This document shows, in pieces, positions 34,413 through 46,519 of a DNA stretch of 64,000 nt. This stretch comes from Bilabrum cf. latius. Its lineage: Eukaryota > Bigyra: Bicosoecida > Bigyra > Bicosoecida. Location of the stretch: positions 372,001 to 436,000 of the forward strand of contig OZ237754.1 in assembly GCA_965178125.1 (NCBI GenBank), written 5' to 3'. Below the pieces are notes generated by a model, which did not search any database, was not told where the DNA came from, and worked only from the letters and a program-made list of their open reading frames with translations. Each line of letters starts with the position of its first letter. Positions within the stretch are counted from its first letter, which is position 1. The translations under genes were made by a program, and so were the position numbers.

Positions 34413-37400
34413 ATGAAATCATCGAAAGATGTGGTAGGTGATGCTGGCATAGATCCAGAACACTGGTTGGTCCGCAGACCCGCTGGAATGGGCCGCGCAG
34501 TGCTGAGATTTGATGCTGTCGGTATTGTAACATTTGCAGAATGTTAGAAAAAGACAGGTACTGGCACAGGAGAGTAGCATTCTCCCACTCAATCTAATCA
34601 TGTACTGCTGTGGGTCGTAAGAGAAGATGCACGCCCGGGGGAGACCGTCATCGGGAGAGAGATGCAAGCACTAAAGAGCATGCCGAGACACAAGAATGTC
34701 GGGATGATCATATGGTGCAGCATAGGCATACCTCCACCATGGCTTAGTAAAGTTGGCGATGCAGTCCATTCGAAATCAGCAGCAGGTGCGGGAGAACCGA
34801 CTGGAGTGGGTGAAACTAAGGCCGGGCAAGACAGCCAGGGACCAGGGGAATCGACGAGTCCAGCCAGCAGTGCCGGTGCTAGTGCCAGTAAGAGTGACCA
34901 AGCACCGTTCGGGTGCAGACACCGAGCATGCATGCTGGCAATGGTGCTCCCTCCAGGCCGACACGTGCGAGAGCTGTGCAAGCCGGCCCGAGGCCTCTCA
35001 CCGCTGGAGCTCTTGCTTGGGGGTGTGGGTATCGCTGAGGGCATGCTCCACCTGAAGCAGCACGGGTATCCCAGCCTGGACCTGACTCTCGATTAGATCA
35101 TGTGGTGGCGTCCTGATGCGAAAAGGACGGGGTGGATCCCTGTCATTGTTCCATTCTAGCCGTGTGGGCCTGGTGCTAGCTCAGCGGGCGACGCGGGTGA
35201 AGGTGATGCCGAGGGTAAGTTAGACGCACCGAAACCATCACATGTTCAGTGCCTGTGCAGGGTGTTACGCGACCTCGCATCCGTACGAGGGGTGAAGGTT
35301 GACAAGCAGATGATTGATGCCGATGGTGGCCAGACACCGTTATATCCGACTGGCAATGGGAGCTCTGCGAGCTCGGGGGCTGGAGCTGGCGGTGGCAGTA
35401 GCTCTAGCCAGGATGCAGCAGCTACTAGTGCCGTTCCTGATAGTTGCAGCCGGGCAACCGGGCCTGCATTGGGGCAACCACCGGGCTGGCATGCCTTGCT
35501 CAGTAGGCTAGAGGAAGGTGCTGATCTCCAAGCTTCAATGGACATTTCAGTAGCACTGCGCGAGCTTCGGATGTTCCTCATCGATTCAATGATCCCACTG
35601 CTCATCAAAAGTTTAACTCGTGCGCGATCCTCCGCGGAGATCGCTGATATTGATGATGTGATTCGGGCGATCCAGCCCGATGTCGCCTGCCTCATGCGCG
35701 CTCTGTGGCACGTGTGGGTTCACGGCAATGGCATCCGAAGCACTGATGATATGCAGGAATGGGTTCGCGATATCTTTACTGGGCTTCTTGCTCGGGTCGT
35801 GCTCAGGTTGCAGACAGATTGTGCTGCAGTAGATTGTCTGTCGCAGGTTTTGTAGCAATAGAGCGGGTCGCATGTCGCTGCGGCGTGCATCTTGCTGGTT
35901 GCACCGAGATACCCGCCCTTGAAGTAGGCGCTCGTGGCTGCTGATGCTTCGTCAAGACTTGCGGAGCTGGCTCGAAGTGAAGCTTTGGATGACGTGGCGA
36001 TAGGGCTCAACGCGCTGTTGCAAGTTACCACCGGCGATTCTAGCTGCAAAGAGAGGGTCCTGCTCTCTGGTGTTCTGCCGGATCTTAAGAAACTGATGAA
36101 TCATCCCAATAGCAACATTGCTTACGTAGCTATCGGATGCGTGCAAAACCTTGCAGTAGGCGAGGAAGGAGTAGTCCTCCAGATGGTTCAAGAGGGCATC
36201 TTGGCTGCGCTGTTGCGCGTGATCCGAACACGGCAGGAGCCACTGATAGCCTCTGCAGCCAGAGCTATCCGAAACATTGCGGGGGGATCACAGGCTTGTT
36301 AGCAGGCTATCATGGATCTACAAGGGCTGCCTGACCTGGTGCAACTCCTAGATACACGGGAGAGACAAGCAGCAGACAAGCGAGATGAAACAACGGCTGC
36401 AATCGCAGCTGGAGCTCTGTGGAGTCTTTCATCTGGATCTGTTCAAATTCAAGAAGCTGTCTGCTCGTCGGGGGCAATTGATGGCTTAGTACAGCTGCTG
36501 AAGCGTGGCTCTGAAAGCGAAAAGTTGGAAGCTGCGGGGGCATTGCGCAACATGGCCTCGGGCACGGACGCGATGACCAGGCAGGTTGCAGAGGCCGGGG
36601 TTGTCCCTCTCTTGGTGCAAATGTTAGATTCACAATCAAATGATCATCTCATGATCGCAGCAAGCTCGTTGCGGAACATTGCCGGTGGACCTGTCGACCT
36701 GATTAAGCTGGTCGTGCGCTCGGGCGCGGTTCCAAAGCTACTCTAGCTGTTGGGAGGTGACAACACGGCCGTTGTCATTCAGGCTTTGAACGCCCTCTGG
36801 TGCATTTCTAGCGGACCACGCTCGTGTGCAAAGGCCTTGATTAAAGCAGGGGGTGCGCATCTTCTGGAGCGGCATCAGAACTCCGCAGATGCTGAGCTGT
36901 CTGCCGTGGCGAAGGGCGTTGATTTGAACTTAAAGGTATCTGGTGCCATGGGCAAGCTTGCAGAATCCCCTGCTTTCGAGCAGCTGCGCGAGTGGATGCG
37001 CAACGGGACTAGCAAGGAGGCGGAGTTGGGAGTGAGCACACTGCAGTCTTTGTCTCGCATTTCGGACAAGTGGAGAGATCGCATTGCGTTGTCTGGTGCT
37101 GTGACAGATGTTGTAAACCTTCTCAGCTCTGAAGTCGACAGGGGGGTTGAGTACGCTGCCCGGTGTCTCATTGAGCTTGCCAACGGTACAAGTACTGTGC
37201 TCAGTGTGATTCAGGAGTCTGGGGCGCTGTTGCGGCTGCGTCGACTGGAAGCTGCAGGCTCGCAGGTGGCAGACGCGGTCCAGGAAGCCATTGCAAGCCT
37301 GTCAAACAAGCTTGCCCAAAGCGAAGAGAACAGCAGCGATGACAGTGAAAGCGAAGGAGACGGGGTCCGTAGCGAAGAAGAGTCTCGGGGAACACAGATG

Positions 37401-38906
37401 GACGTACCACGTTCAATAGTGTTGGACGGAGGTGCAAGTGCTGAGCTGCAGTTGCAGCGCAGAGCCCACCGGAGTACAGTCGGTAGCGTCTCTGGGCAAA
37501 CAGAGTCGCACCAATCAAACCCATCGTTGAGGTCGCACCGCACAGGCTAGACGTGGAGCACGGTCACATCGCGAGGCGGCGCATCCCTCGGTGCATGGCA
37601 CGCGGTACACACCGGCAGCACCTGCTCCTCGCACATAGATGCACCCCACGTGTGCTGGGCATCTAACCATGATGTTCTACCAAGGGTCTCCTCGCTCGGA
37701 TTTGCACGAAATTCAATGCAAACGACATCTGTAGGATCCGATAAGCATTTGACCGATGAGGATGACAGGGTTTCTAAGCCGAGTCAGCAGGCTCGCAGAC
37801 TGCTGGCAGGTTCAGTAGTCCAGCAGGCCGAATCTGGTTCAATGCAGTCTGCATCAGATGGACGGGAGTCTACAAGGTCGGTAAAATTCCTTTTCGAGAC
37901 AGCCAAGCATAGACAGCATGCGTCAGAGCGGTGCACATTGCCGGAGACATGCCCAGGCGCATGGAGAAATCAAGCAACGTCGGGGCCAGAACACGGTTGG
38001 CACAACTGGACCGCCCTTTGCAACCTCTTTCGCCCCTTGCATCGGTCTATTCGCCGTATTAGGGTTCGACAAAATGCACTGCAGTCCGGGACGGCATGGC
38101 GTGTGCCTGCTCGCTCCGAAGCGTCGCATATCGGCCGCGCCTCTGTCACGACAGCGCCTATTGGTTGCGAAACGCAGACACCTGCTTCCAAACCGCGAAT
38201 CGATCCAGTGTATGCATCCCGCGCATCATCCGGCGGGGATAGCCAAGCCAGCACGTTCGAAGGAGCGCGGTCTCCTGCCACAGTGAGATCCGGCGCTCCA
38301 GTCGCAACGAGGACGAGCAGCGGCGGAGAAGTGTCTGTGGCAACCGCGAACAGCAGCACAAGAAGCGCATCTAGCGTGTTTCAGACAATGCGCGCAAGTA
38401 GCACTGCCACACGCACGGGAAGTATCCCAGGCGCGCCTGGGCAGCCAAGGGAAGGTGGCGGCAGCGCCAGGACAAGCGCTAGCAGCGATGGTGAATCGCT
38501 GGTAGGCGAACCTTCGGCAGACGGGAGCCCTAGTCAGTGGCCCGCCGTGAGTTCGATTGCAGCAGGGAGCACGCAGCCTGATCCGAGTCCCGGCTGGGAG
38601 GTAGGATCCCAGCAAGATGGGGGCGGCGCGACCCACGCTGCTCCCCTTGACCTGAGTGACAGGCCCACTGGGGACGACATGCGAGCCAGGGCCGTCGCAA
38701 TGGGAGTTGCCACAGATAGTAGCGTGCACTCCGGCTCTGTGGCTAGCACGGACAGGACTCGCACGACCTCGGCTCGGAGCAGGGGCACGGGGCGCACTGG
38801 GGCGAGCAAGGCATCCGTGGGGATCGGCTCCCAGGACCCAGAGACTGGAGAGATGTACACGCCAGAGGCATGGGATCTGGCCAGAGCACAGGCTGGTTAG
38901 TCGTAA
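34413..38906 (+). CDS. Pseudokinase with armadillo repeats and low-complexity tail
   Basis: A single frame of 1497 aa runs from ATG to TAA (38904), crossing about eleven TAGs (34545, 34575, 35094, 35157, 35853, 35859, 35922, 36300, 36744, 37548, 38898). Residues 10-230 follow a protein-kinase plan (VLLWVVRED as the lysine strand, REMQALKSMPRHKNV as helix C, LLLGGVGIAEGMLHLKQHG before the catalytic loop), but the HRD and DFG motifs are absent (YPSLDLTLDQIMW, VIVPF), so it is probably inactive. About residues 520-960 hold armadillo repeats (SGAIDGLVQLLKRG, AAGALRNMASGTDA, VVPLLVQMLDS, SGAVPKLL-Q-LLGGDN). The last third is Ser/Thr/Gly-rich. It probably works as a scaffold. An alternative is a small intron over the three clustered TAGs near 35846-35926, but its donor (GTTTTG) is poor. 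Confidence 0.83.
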
Positions 38907-39091
38907 TGAAAGCCGTGCGCTGTATACTTGGGCTTTCGAAGCCGCGGTGCGTGGGTTGCAAAAGTTGCGACCTGCAGCCTTGCCTGTGTCTTCAAGTTGC
39001 GACCGAGCACCCATTCGTTCGGAGCCATTAAAAAGTGCCGTTGAGCCAATATTTCGTCTTTGTCCGCTTAAACATCTGCTAGTGCAAAGCA

Positions 39092-42000
39092 ATGAATGGC
39101 TCAAGCACGAACAATATGTGGATTAGTCAAGTTTGGGGTCATGACGACGATGTACCCCTTGTTGAACTGTGCATCGTGCTCCGACCGCTGTTGCATGGGG
39201 ATGGTTTGACTGCTCCAGATGTCCTCCGCGCTGCTGCAGCAGTAGTCCCCCAGGCATTTGGCCCTCCAAGCTCCAACGAGTCAGTTTTTCACATTCTGAA
39301 TGTCTGGTCGCAGCTTTTGCATCCCATCAAAGCAGCAACACGTGATGACGAGGACGAAGGTAGCGGTGCGCGCCGATCGGTACGCCGGAGCGACTCGCCT
39401 TTTGAGGCTCGGTACGGAGAGCATAAGTCTGACGTCGAAGAAGAAGCTAAGTAGAGACTTATTTCTGAGATTCAGGCGGCCAACACCTCGAAGCCACTGC
39501 TGAACTTGGACAGCTTTCGCGTGGCGCTCCAGCATCCGACAGTTTGGCGAGACGTCATGCTAGGACGCCTGCCCTCAGGGGCAATAGGACCCATGCTGCA
39601 GCATTTACCGACATGGTGGATGCTTACGCCGTCGCTTGCCCTCAGCGAGCTCGTTGCAGTCGCTGGAGATGACTCGGACGCCAACAAGACTTCCGGCAAG
39701 TTGAAGGCAGCTGAGCACCTGCAGCTGCGGAGAGGATCGGCCGGCAGAAGCCTCTCATAGACTTGGCACGTTCATCCGCACTTACTGGCTTCCATGGAGG
39801 AATGCAGGGGCCTCCCTGGCTCCATTATCCCCAGGGATAAGCTGCCTGCGGTGCTCGCGAGAATCGCGCAGGCCCGCTGGAGGCACCATAGCACGGGCAG
39901 CCTGCTGGCCATGGCCGCCCATCTCAACTCAACCGGGCCAGGAGCAGATCTAGCAGAATCTGGTGAAGCAGAGCGGCCAGGTGCCGGCTTAGCGGGGGGT
40001 TTCATGCCGCCAGATGGACATGGCCAAGGATTTCATGATCACCCATCGCCTCCTAGGCGGGGTTCACCCACCAGACCTCGCCCAATGAGCTCGGTTCGAG
40101 CCTTGAACGCAGCAACTGCTGAAAGCGCGCGGCTCACTGCCGAGCAGATGCTATTCTCAGCCGAAGTTCGCCTTCTGTGCCTACCGCGACTGGCAGCATT
40201 GCTTGCTCGCGACAAAGCCAGGGGCATTGCTGCGGTGCTCGCGGTGAGAAAGCGAAGGCGAGAGCGGCTGGCCCAGACCTCCGCGAAGGATGAAGAGGAC
40301 GAAGATGCGGCCCTGTTTGGGGGGCATCAGCTCTCGAGTGCCGGCCTCGGTACCGAGAGCCAGGGCGGCAAGGATCCTTCGACATCAAGCCGAGGCGCGG
40401 GTGCGTCGGCAGTCACGGGCGTGACGGCTGGGTCCGAGGGCAGCACTGGCAGGAGGGACGGCATGGATCTGTTTCGCACCACTAGCAAGTACGGCAGCGC
40501 GTCATGGGGTTCGCTTGCCGCGGCTGGAGCACACGGGGCCAAGCCCTCGGGCACTGGACCAGGACAGGCACCAGGAGCCGATGGTGCTGCTGCCGACGGA
40601 GAGCCCATGTGCTGGAGCCTGCGCGCGCTCCTGCGCACCCCGACGGAAGACCACTTGCTCGCCCAAGAGGAGCTGGGGAAGGCAGAGGCTGAGATGCTGC
40701 AGAGGAGGAAAGAAGCCGTGGCTGAGGCGAAGAGGGGATAGGAGGACCTCGACCGGCTGCAGCGAGGCAGCTCTGGCAGAGCCGGCGGGGGCAACCGAAC
40801 GGCGGCACCCATGGCCGTGGCTCTCAAGAATCAAAGAACGACGTGGGTGCCGGGTTCTCCTCGAGCACGCAGTCGATAGCCGCAGGAAAGCGCTGGCCAA
40901 AGCACGGCATCTAGGGGTGCAATTGGATCTGTATCCGATGCAGCTGCTCCCAACAGCGAGGATGCAATGGAAAGCGGGCCTGGGAGCATTCAGGACAGGC
41001 GTGCATCGCTGCGAGGTATGGCGCCGTCGATGGGTTCCCTTGTAGACAATCGCCAGCTGCATGGTGGCAAGGCGGCTGTCTTGGATGGAGCCACTGTGGC
41101 CAGCCTGAGCTCGGCGATGAGGGAGGTGCAGCGACGTCTGCGAGGGAGATCCCCGGGCGGTGGTGAGGTGGCTTCGCTTTGGAGGTGTTACTCTCCTGGT
41201 GCCATACAGGCCATGGCGGTGACAGAGACCGCAATCCGGGAAATGGTTGCCTCAGCCTGTGCCAGCTCAAGGCTGTGGGTCTTTGCGCCTCTATCGCCGC
41301 TGCTGCTGCTCCCTCCAACTGCCCCGCGCAGCGCAGCAGAGGCGCGCGCAAGCCTCGGTCTGACAGCAGGAGGCGGTAATACTGCTAGTCTGCTCCCCAT
41401 AGTATCCAACACTGGGGATGATCGGCTGCCCAATGGCGCCGCGGAAGCAGCAGCTGCGTGGCAATTGTGGCCGTCTGCCGGTGGCCAGTCTGGGCTGCTG
41501 CAGAGGTGGGCGAGGGGTGGTGGATCAGGTGCAGGCGAAGTAGCACGAAAGGCCAGAGCCCGCGTGTAGGCACAGGAAGAGAAACAATAGCGGAAAGAGG
41601 GGGAGTGGGATGGCACCGGGAGGCTGTAGTCGGGAGCTCGAGCGGCCACAGGCGGCAGGAGCACCCTGCGCCAGCGGCTTGATCATCACCGAGAATCTGT
41701 CTCGAAGAGGCGGATGGCAGAGGCCAAAGCACGGGTGAAGTTCGACGTTGGTAAGGCAGCAGAGGCGGCAGGCACGGTGCACCTGGCAGAGTCACTGGTA
41801 CGACTTGACCTGCCGCCGCCCGGCGCCACCTCGGGGCAAATGCAGTCTCCGCTGTTGGCTTTTAGCTTGGTTCCGCACGAGATGCCGCCTAGCAGCGGAG
41901 GAATCGACAGCGATGTACACGGAGTGGACGGTGATGCGGGTGCTATTATGTGCTTGCCGCCGCCGTCACTGGTTCAGCATGAGGCGCGTATGTCGCCTGC

Positions 42001-45000
42001 CGTGCTCCTAGGTCTGCTGCGCGGTGCGGGACTGCTGTCAGGCATCGTGGCAGACAGCGATCTAACAAGCTTGCTCCAAGCCTCCAGCGAGCCGTGGACT
42101 GTGCTAGCAAAACTAGGATCAGGAGAGGCAGGGGACGCTCAGGACGAGGTTCGTAGCGCGGGTCTAAGCCCCATGCTGCCTGGCCTTTCCGACCGCGACT
42201 CTGCAGGGGGCCCGGGTGGGTCCAGCACGGCAAGGCGGAACGTGTTCCGAAGAGATATGGCGGATGATAGGGACAGTCCGCGCAGCGCGAGCCGAAAGGA
42301 GCACGCTCGGATCGGAGTGGCCGCCGCGCTGACGCTGAACCGGTGCATGCGCCGCCTGGGACTCGGCGAGGCCGAGCTGGGGCTAGGCCCACGGGATGCA
42401 GCCTGCCTACTCGCGGCGGCTGCAGGCAGCCTGTGGACCACTGCAGCCAGGCCTCTGGCCGATTCCGCTGGCTTGGGCGAGGTTCCACTGCTGACTATGC
42501 GCGGCGACCTCGGGTCCGCGGCACGTGCTCGGCCGACGTCTGCCATGTCCCGCCGTTCGGGGGGAAGCGGTTCCAGGGGGAAGAGACGAATGCGAAGCCA
42601 GGGAAATTCATCGCTCGTCGTTGGTGGAGTTGACTCTGCTCAGTCGGTCCCTAGCAGCTGGCATGCGCCCATCGGGGGCGTTGGTTTCGTGATGGAGGTG
42701 CTCTCACGCGTTGCAGATCACGCTCATTTGCCCCAGCTGCGGACGCTCGCATCGGTGAAGCGCGGGCACGGGGACGACATCCGGGCAGCTGGAACCCTGG
42801 TACCTTCCCGTGGAGAAGATGCGCTGAGGAGGCGCCCTGCCACTGGCGATGCGATGGGTCGCAAGGTATGCTGCTTGCTCGAATGCATGGCGCCATTCGT
42901 CACCGACCGGAAGGCGGGTGCTGCGTCCGGTATCGCAGCAAATCAGGCCGGACTGCCTGGCGATTTCACTTTCAGTGCTTCTGGACGGCCCGGCGGCGAG
43001 CAGGGTGCTCAAGTGGATGCTGCTCTTCGCGCTGTGCTCGCTCCAACGGCGGGTGCGATCGGGACGGAGGCGCAGGCATTTAGGGCCGCACAGCAAGCCT
43101 TTGCAGCGCTTGGAGAGGCGCACGGGCCTGTACTGTCAGAAATGGCTGCCAGCATTGGCAACGGTGCTTAGGTTTCGGGTAAGTCGATCGTGACACTCCG
43201 CACGGCTCTGGCTGTTGGTTCCGGTTTTGCCTCCCCATGCTCAGTTCCCAATATCCGTTTCCTGACCGCGTCTTGTTTCTCTCCTCGCAGTCAAGTCTGC
43301 CTTATAGTTGTCAAGGCTTGCACTTTTCTTTTCCAAGGACGCTAGAGAAGCTTCGACTCTCACTGGAGTCGGGGACGAGGAGGCAGCTGCCCTTCGTCAA
43401 ATAGACGTTGCTGGCCGGAAGAAGCTTGGCAAGCGAATTCAGAGACTTCTAGAGGGCCCACCCGACAAAAATAAGCGAAAACCACCGTAGAAATCGGGTG
43501 GGATGTCGAAAGGGGCTGCAAAGCCGGGAGATGAGCCGTTGTACGCGACTGTACGCTTCAGCGACTCTATTGCTCGGCAGCGCGAGGATTTCATGGCCAG
43601 CCAGGCACTGTCACGGGCCCTGCGGCAAGACGGTGCAATCGAAAGGTTTGGTTATGATGCAGAAGCAGTCGAGAAGAGGCAGGCGGAGGCAGCAGGAGGA
43701 AAGAAGAAAACCTCCAAAAAGAAGAAGGCCAAGTTCAGGCCTGGCCTCCCGGGCAAGCCGGGCTCGCAGCACACAGACGCGTTCGGCGCCGTGGTTGCCC
43801 CGATGCATCCGGGTGATCTAGCCAATGTTGACTTGACAGAGATCGCTGCCATTGCTCGGGGCCGCTCCACGGACGCGGTGTCCGCCCTCTCCGGTGCCAA
43901 GGACCAGAAGAAGGCATAGCTAGCCGCGCGCGGCCGGGCTCGTGCCCACGCATCAGCCATGGCCAAGTGGAAGAAGGAGTGTGCTGTCATCGAAGAGCAA
44001 GCGGCGGAAGTTGAGGAGGAAATTCGCATCATGCGGAAGCGATACAAAAACATGCCGCACCTGATGCCAGCACTGCCAGAGGTGCCCCGCCCTCCACCAG
44101 CACCGGTCCGGCCCAAGACTCCAGAGAAGGCGGATAGGCCTCCCAACTCCTTCTTTACCCTTGCGTCTATGCTGACTGAAGCAGGAATTGGAATAGGCGC
44201 ACAGGCAGCGGGTGCTGATGCAGTGCGAAGCTCAGCTGCTGCCGATCCCACAGCAGCTGACGGGGCCCGCCTCCGGGCCAGTCGGGGTGCAACCGCCAGA
44301 ATGCTGCTGTCACCTTCCATGCCCGAAAACCAGGGTGCTTCTCATGGTGCTGCGGGCTTCGCGGGCGCGCAACAGGGACGAGACCCTGTGACAGCATCCA
44401 GGACTGGTGATTTCAAGGTCCTACTTCCTCCTACCGTGAGTGCCGCTGTGGGTGCAGACACGGCGGCAGAGGCAGCTGGAGGCAAGGCTGGCGGTGCTGC
44501 CGGGCCGAAGAAGAAAACTAAGGCAAGGAAGAAAAAGGCCAACCCGTTAGACGGAGAACTACCGCCCAATCTGCTAGCCCATGTTCCGCGGAGGCCCACC
44601 AGGCGTATGGGTGCTGCTCTCCACAGCGGCTTCGAGAGCACGGGCGGGGCCATGAGTCACATTCAGCGACAGCACGCAGAAGGTGCAAGCAATGTGCCTG
44701 CTGCAGTGGTGGACCCGTATCTGGCGGCAATGTCCTCGACGATCGGGGAGCAGGCGGTCGCCGACACGGCAAGGAGCATGATCCTTCCTGGGCCTGGGCC
44801 TGGCTCGCAGCTGCGGACTGCGCATTCCAGCGGTACGCAGCCCAAGCAGAGGCCCTAGGGCCTAGCTCAGCCAGTTCCAATCGCCGGCATAGACCCTGCA
44901 CGGACGGCCTCTTTGCTGGGCAATCCATCTGCTGTGCTAGCGCAGCGTGTGGCGTCAGTTGGAGATGTTCTTGAAACGGACGGTTCGGTGACTGGCTCAA

Positions 45001-46418
45001 TGTTTGCAGGGGGTGGGCAGGCTAAGATTCTTGGCAGTTCAGCGCACGTACACCACACAGGTCGTGGCCATGGCAGCTCGAGAGGAGGAAGCTTTGTGGC
45101 AACTGTGGCTAGCCATGGCGAGATTTCGGGCCAAGACTCCGCGCCTAGTGGTATCTTTGCAGCCGAGGTAGCCGACCCAATCGTCTAGATATCCATGCAA
45201 TCGCTTGCCAGTGGCGGAAACGCTATCGCGCAGGCGGCATCCGGTGCCCTCCCTCCTGGGTCCAAATTGCAATGGATCGACGAATTCGATCCGCTGGTGC
45301 TTGCTTGCGTCCCTGCGGTGAATCCGCTGGCAGAGCACGTCAAGTCTGCGGTGCAAGCTAGAGACGCTGGTTCCGTCTCAATTGCCAGGGATGAGGCGAG
45401 AAAGTCAGTGCAATTATGGGTTGAGCTGGCACAGACTGCGCTGCTCGGTGGCACCATCGGCAGCAGCGAGCCGCGTGCTGAGGCCAAGACGAAGGCCCAA
45501 ATGGATGCAGAAGACAAAGACATCATGCTTGCGACAGTGCGCGAAGAGCTGCAGCCGTCAGCCAGCACTGGCACATTGCCACGGCCCGGAACCCTGGCCG
45601 GTGGTGCAGCTTCGGAGGCTGGCGAATCGTTGGCAGCAATGGTAAGGGCAGAGGGCAAGCAGCATGAGGACGCCGCTGCTGCTGCTCAAGAAGCCATTCC
45701 ACCGTCTGTCGCTGACAGGGCGCTCCCTGAGAAGGCGCGGGCAACCGCGGTGTCAGTTCGCCTCGCCCTCATCGTGGCGGGTTGCGAGTCGGAGGCAGGG
45801 GAGCAGGGCAAAGCCCTCGAGTGGATACTCGAGGCGAGGTCTGCATGCCTCGGTGCATCACCCTCGCTCGCCCCTTGGCAGAGTGGTGTACCAGACTCGC
45901 ATCCGTTGCACGCAGATGTCTTGTCTTGGATGGGTGGAGCTCTGTACCGGTGCGGGTAGTATGCGCTGTCGGCTCAATGCGCTGCCCGGGCGGCACAGCG
46001 ACGGTCTTCGTCTAGGATGATTGGGCCGACCCATCCCACGACGATGGTATCTTTGGCAAACTTGGGGGCTGCAGCGGCACATGGGGGTCGCACAGCTGAT
46101 GCCGCGGTGCTCATGAAGCGAGCGGCAGCAGGGCTGAGGGAACGATTACCTGCGGATGACGCAAGGTTGGCAGCTGTGCAGATGAACGGAATGCGACTAG
46201 CACGTGCAGTCGGGCGATAGGAGCCCAGCTTGGGCCAGTCGTTAGGCGGGGCCGCCGTGGCTGCACTTGGTGTTGGCCAGCGCCCCGTAGGCCTTTCGGC
46301 GAGACCTGAGCGGCATGCGCTGCTTTCTGACGGGCTTTTCGCAGCGAAGGCAGGCCCTGCTCTATTCAAGCACGGCAAGTCGGGTGGTGGTGGCAAGCAG
46401 AGGAAGAAGCGCAAATGA
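39092..46418 (+). CDS. Giant unassigned protein ending in TPR-like repeats
   Basis: Two exons, 39092-43178 and 43291-46418 (112-nt intron, donor GTAAGT, acceptor CTCCTCGCAG, phase 1), give 2404 aa ending in TGA with more than twelve TAG codons. The N-terminal ~120 residues look folded (VPLVELCIVLRPLLHGDGL, ESVFHILNVWSQLLHP). Long Ala/Gly/Ser-rich sections alternate with helical blocks (for example AVLARIAQARWRHH, AAMREVQRRLRG-like). After the intron come Lys-rich stretches (GGKKKTSKKKKAKFRPG) and a coiled-coil-like CAVIEEQAAEVEEEIRIMRK. The C-terminal ~250 residues fit kinesin-light-chain-type TPRs (ALYRCG-Q-YALSAQ, MIGPTHPTTMVSLANLGAAA, GRTADAAVLMKRAAAGLRER). No known homolog recognised; a scaffold is possible. 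Starts 185 bp after the previous gene's stop. The ATG at 39092 is the first after an in-frame TAA. Confidence 0.75.
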
Positions 46419-46519
46419 CGACACGATCGCGGATGGATATATACTTGATAAGGTCTTATCCGTAATTTCACGTAGCACCGGCCGCGATTCGACCCAGTCC
46501 AGGTCACATTCACTCCGGA

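Noticed and set aside
35846-35926. Small intron removing three clustered TAGs in the pseudokinase gene
   Set aside because: The donor would be GTTTTG, unlike most other donors here (mostly GTRAGN), and the frame stays open without it; kept as an alternative only.
36744-36746. TAG as leucine instead of glutamine
   Set aside because: Leucine fits poorly at EF-hand loop position 4, the armadillo LL-x-LL site and the TPR G-x-Y site, and the paralog pair shows CAG in place of TAG.
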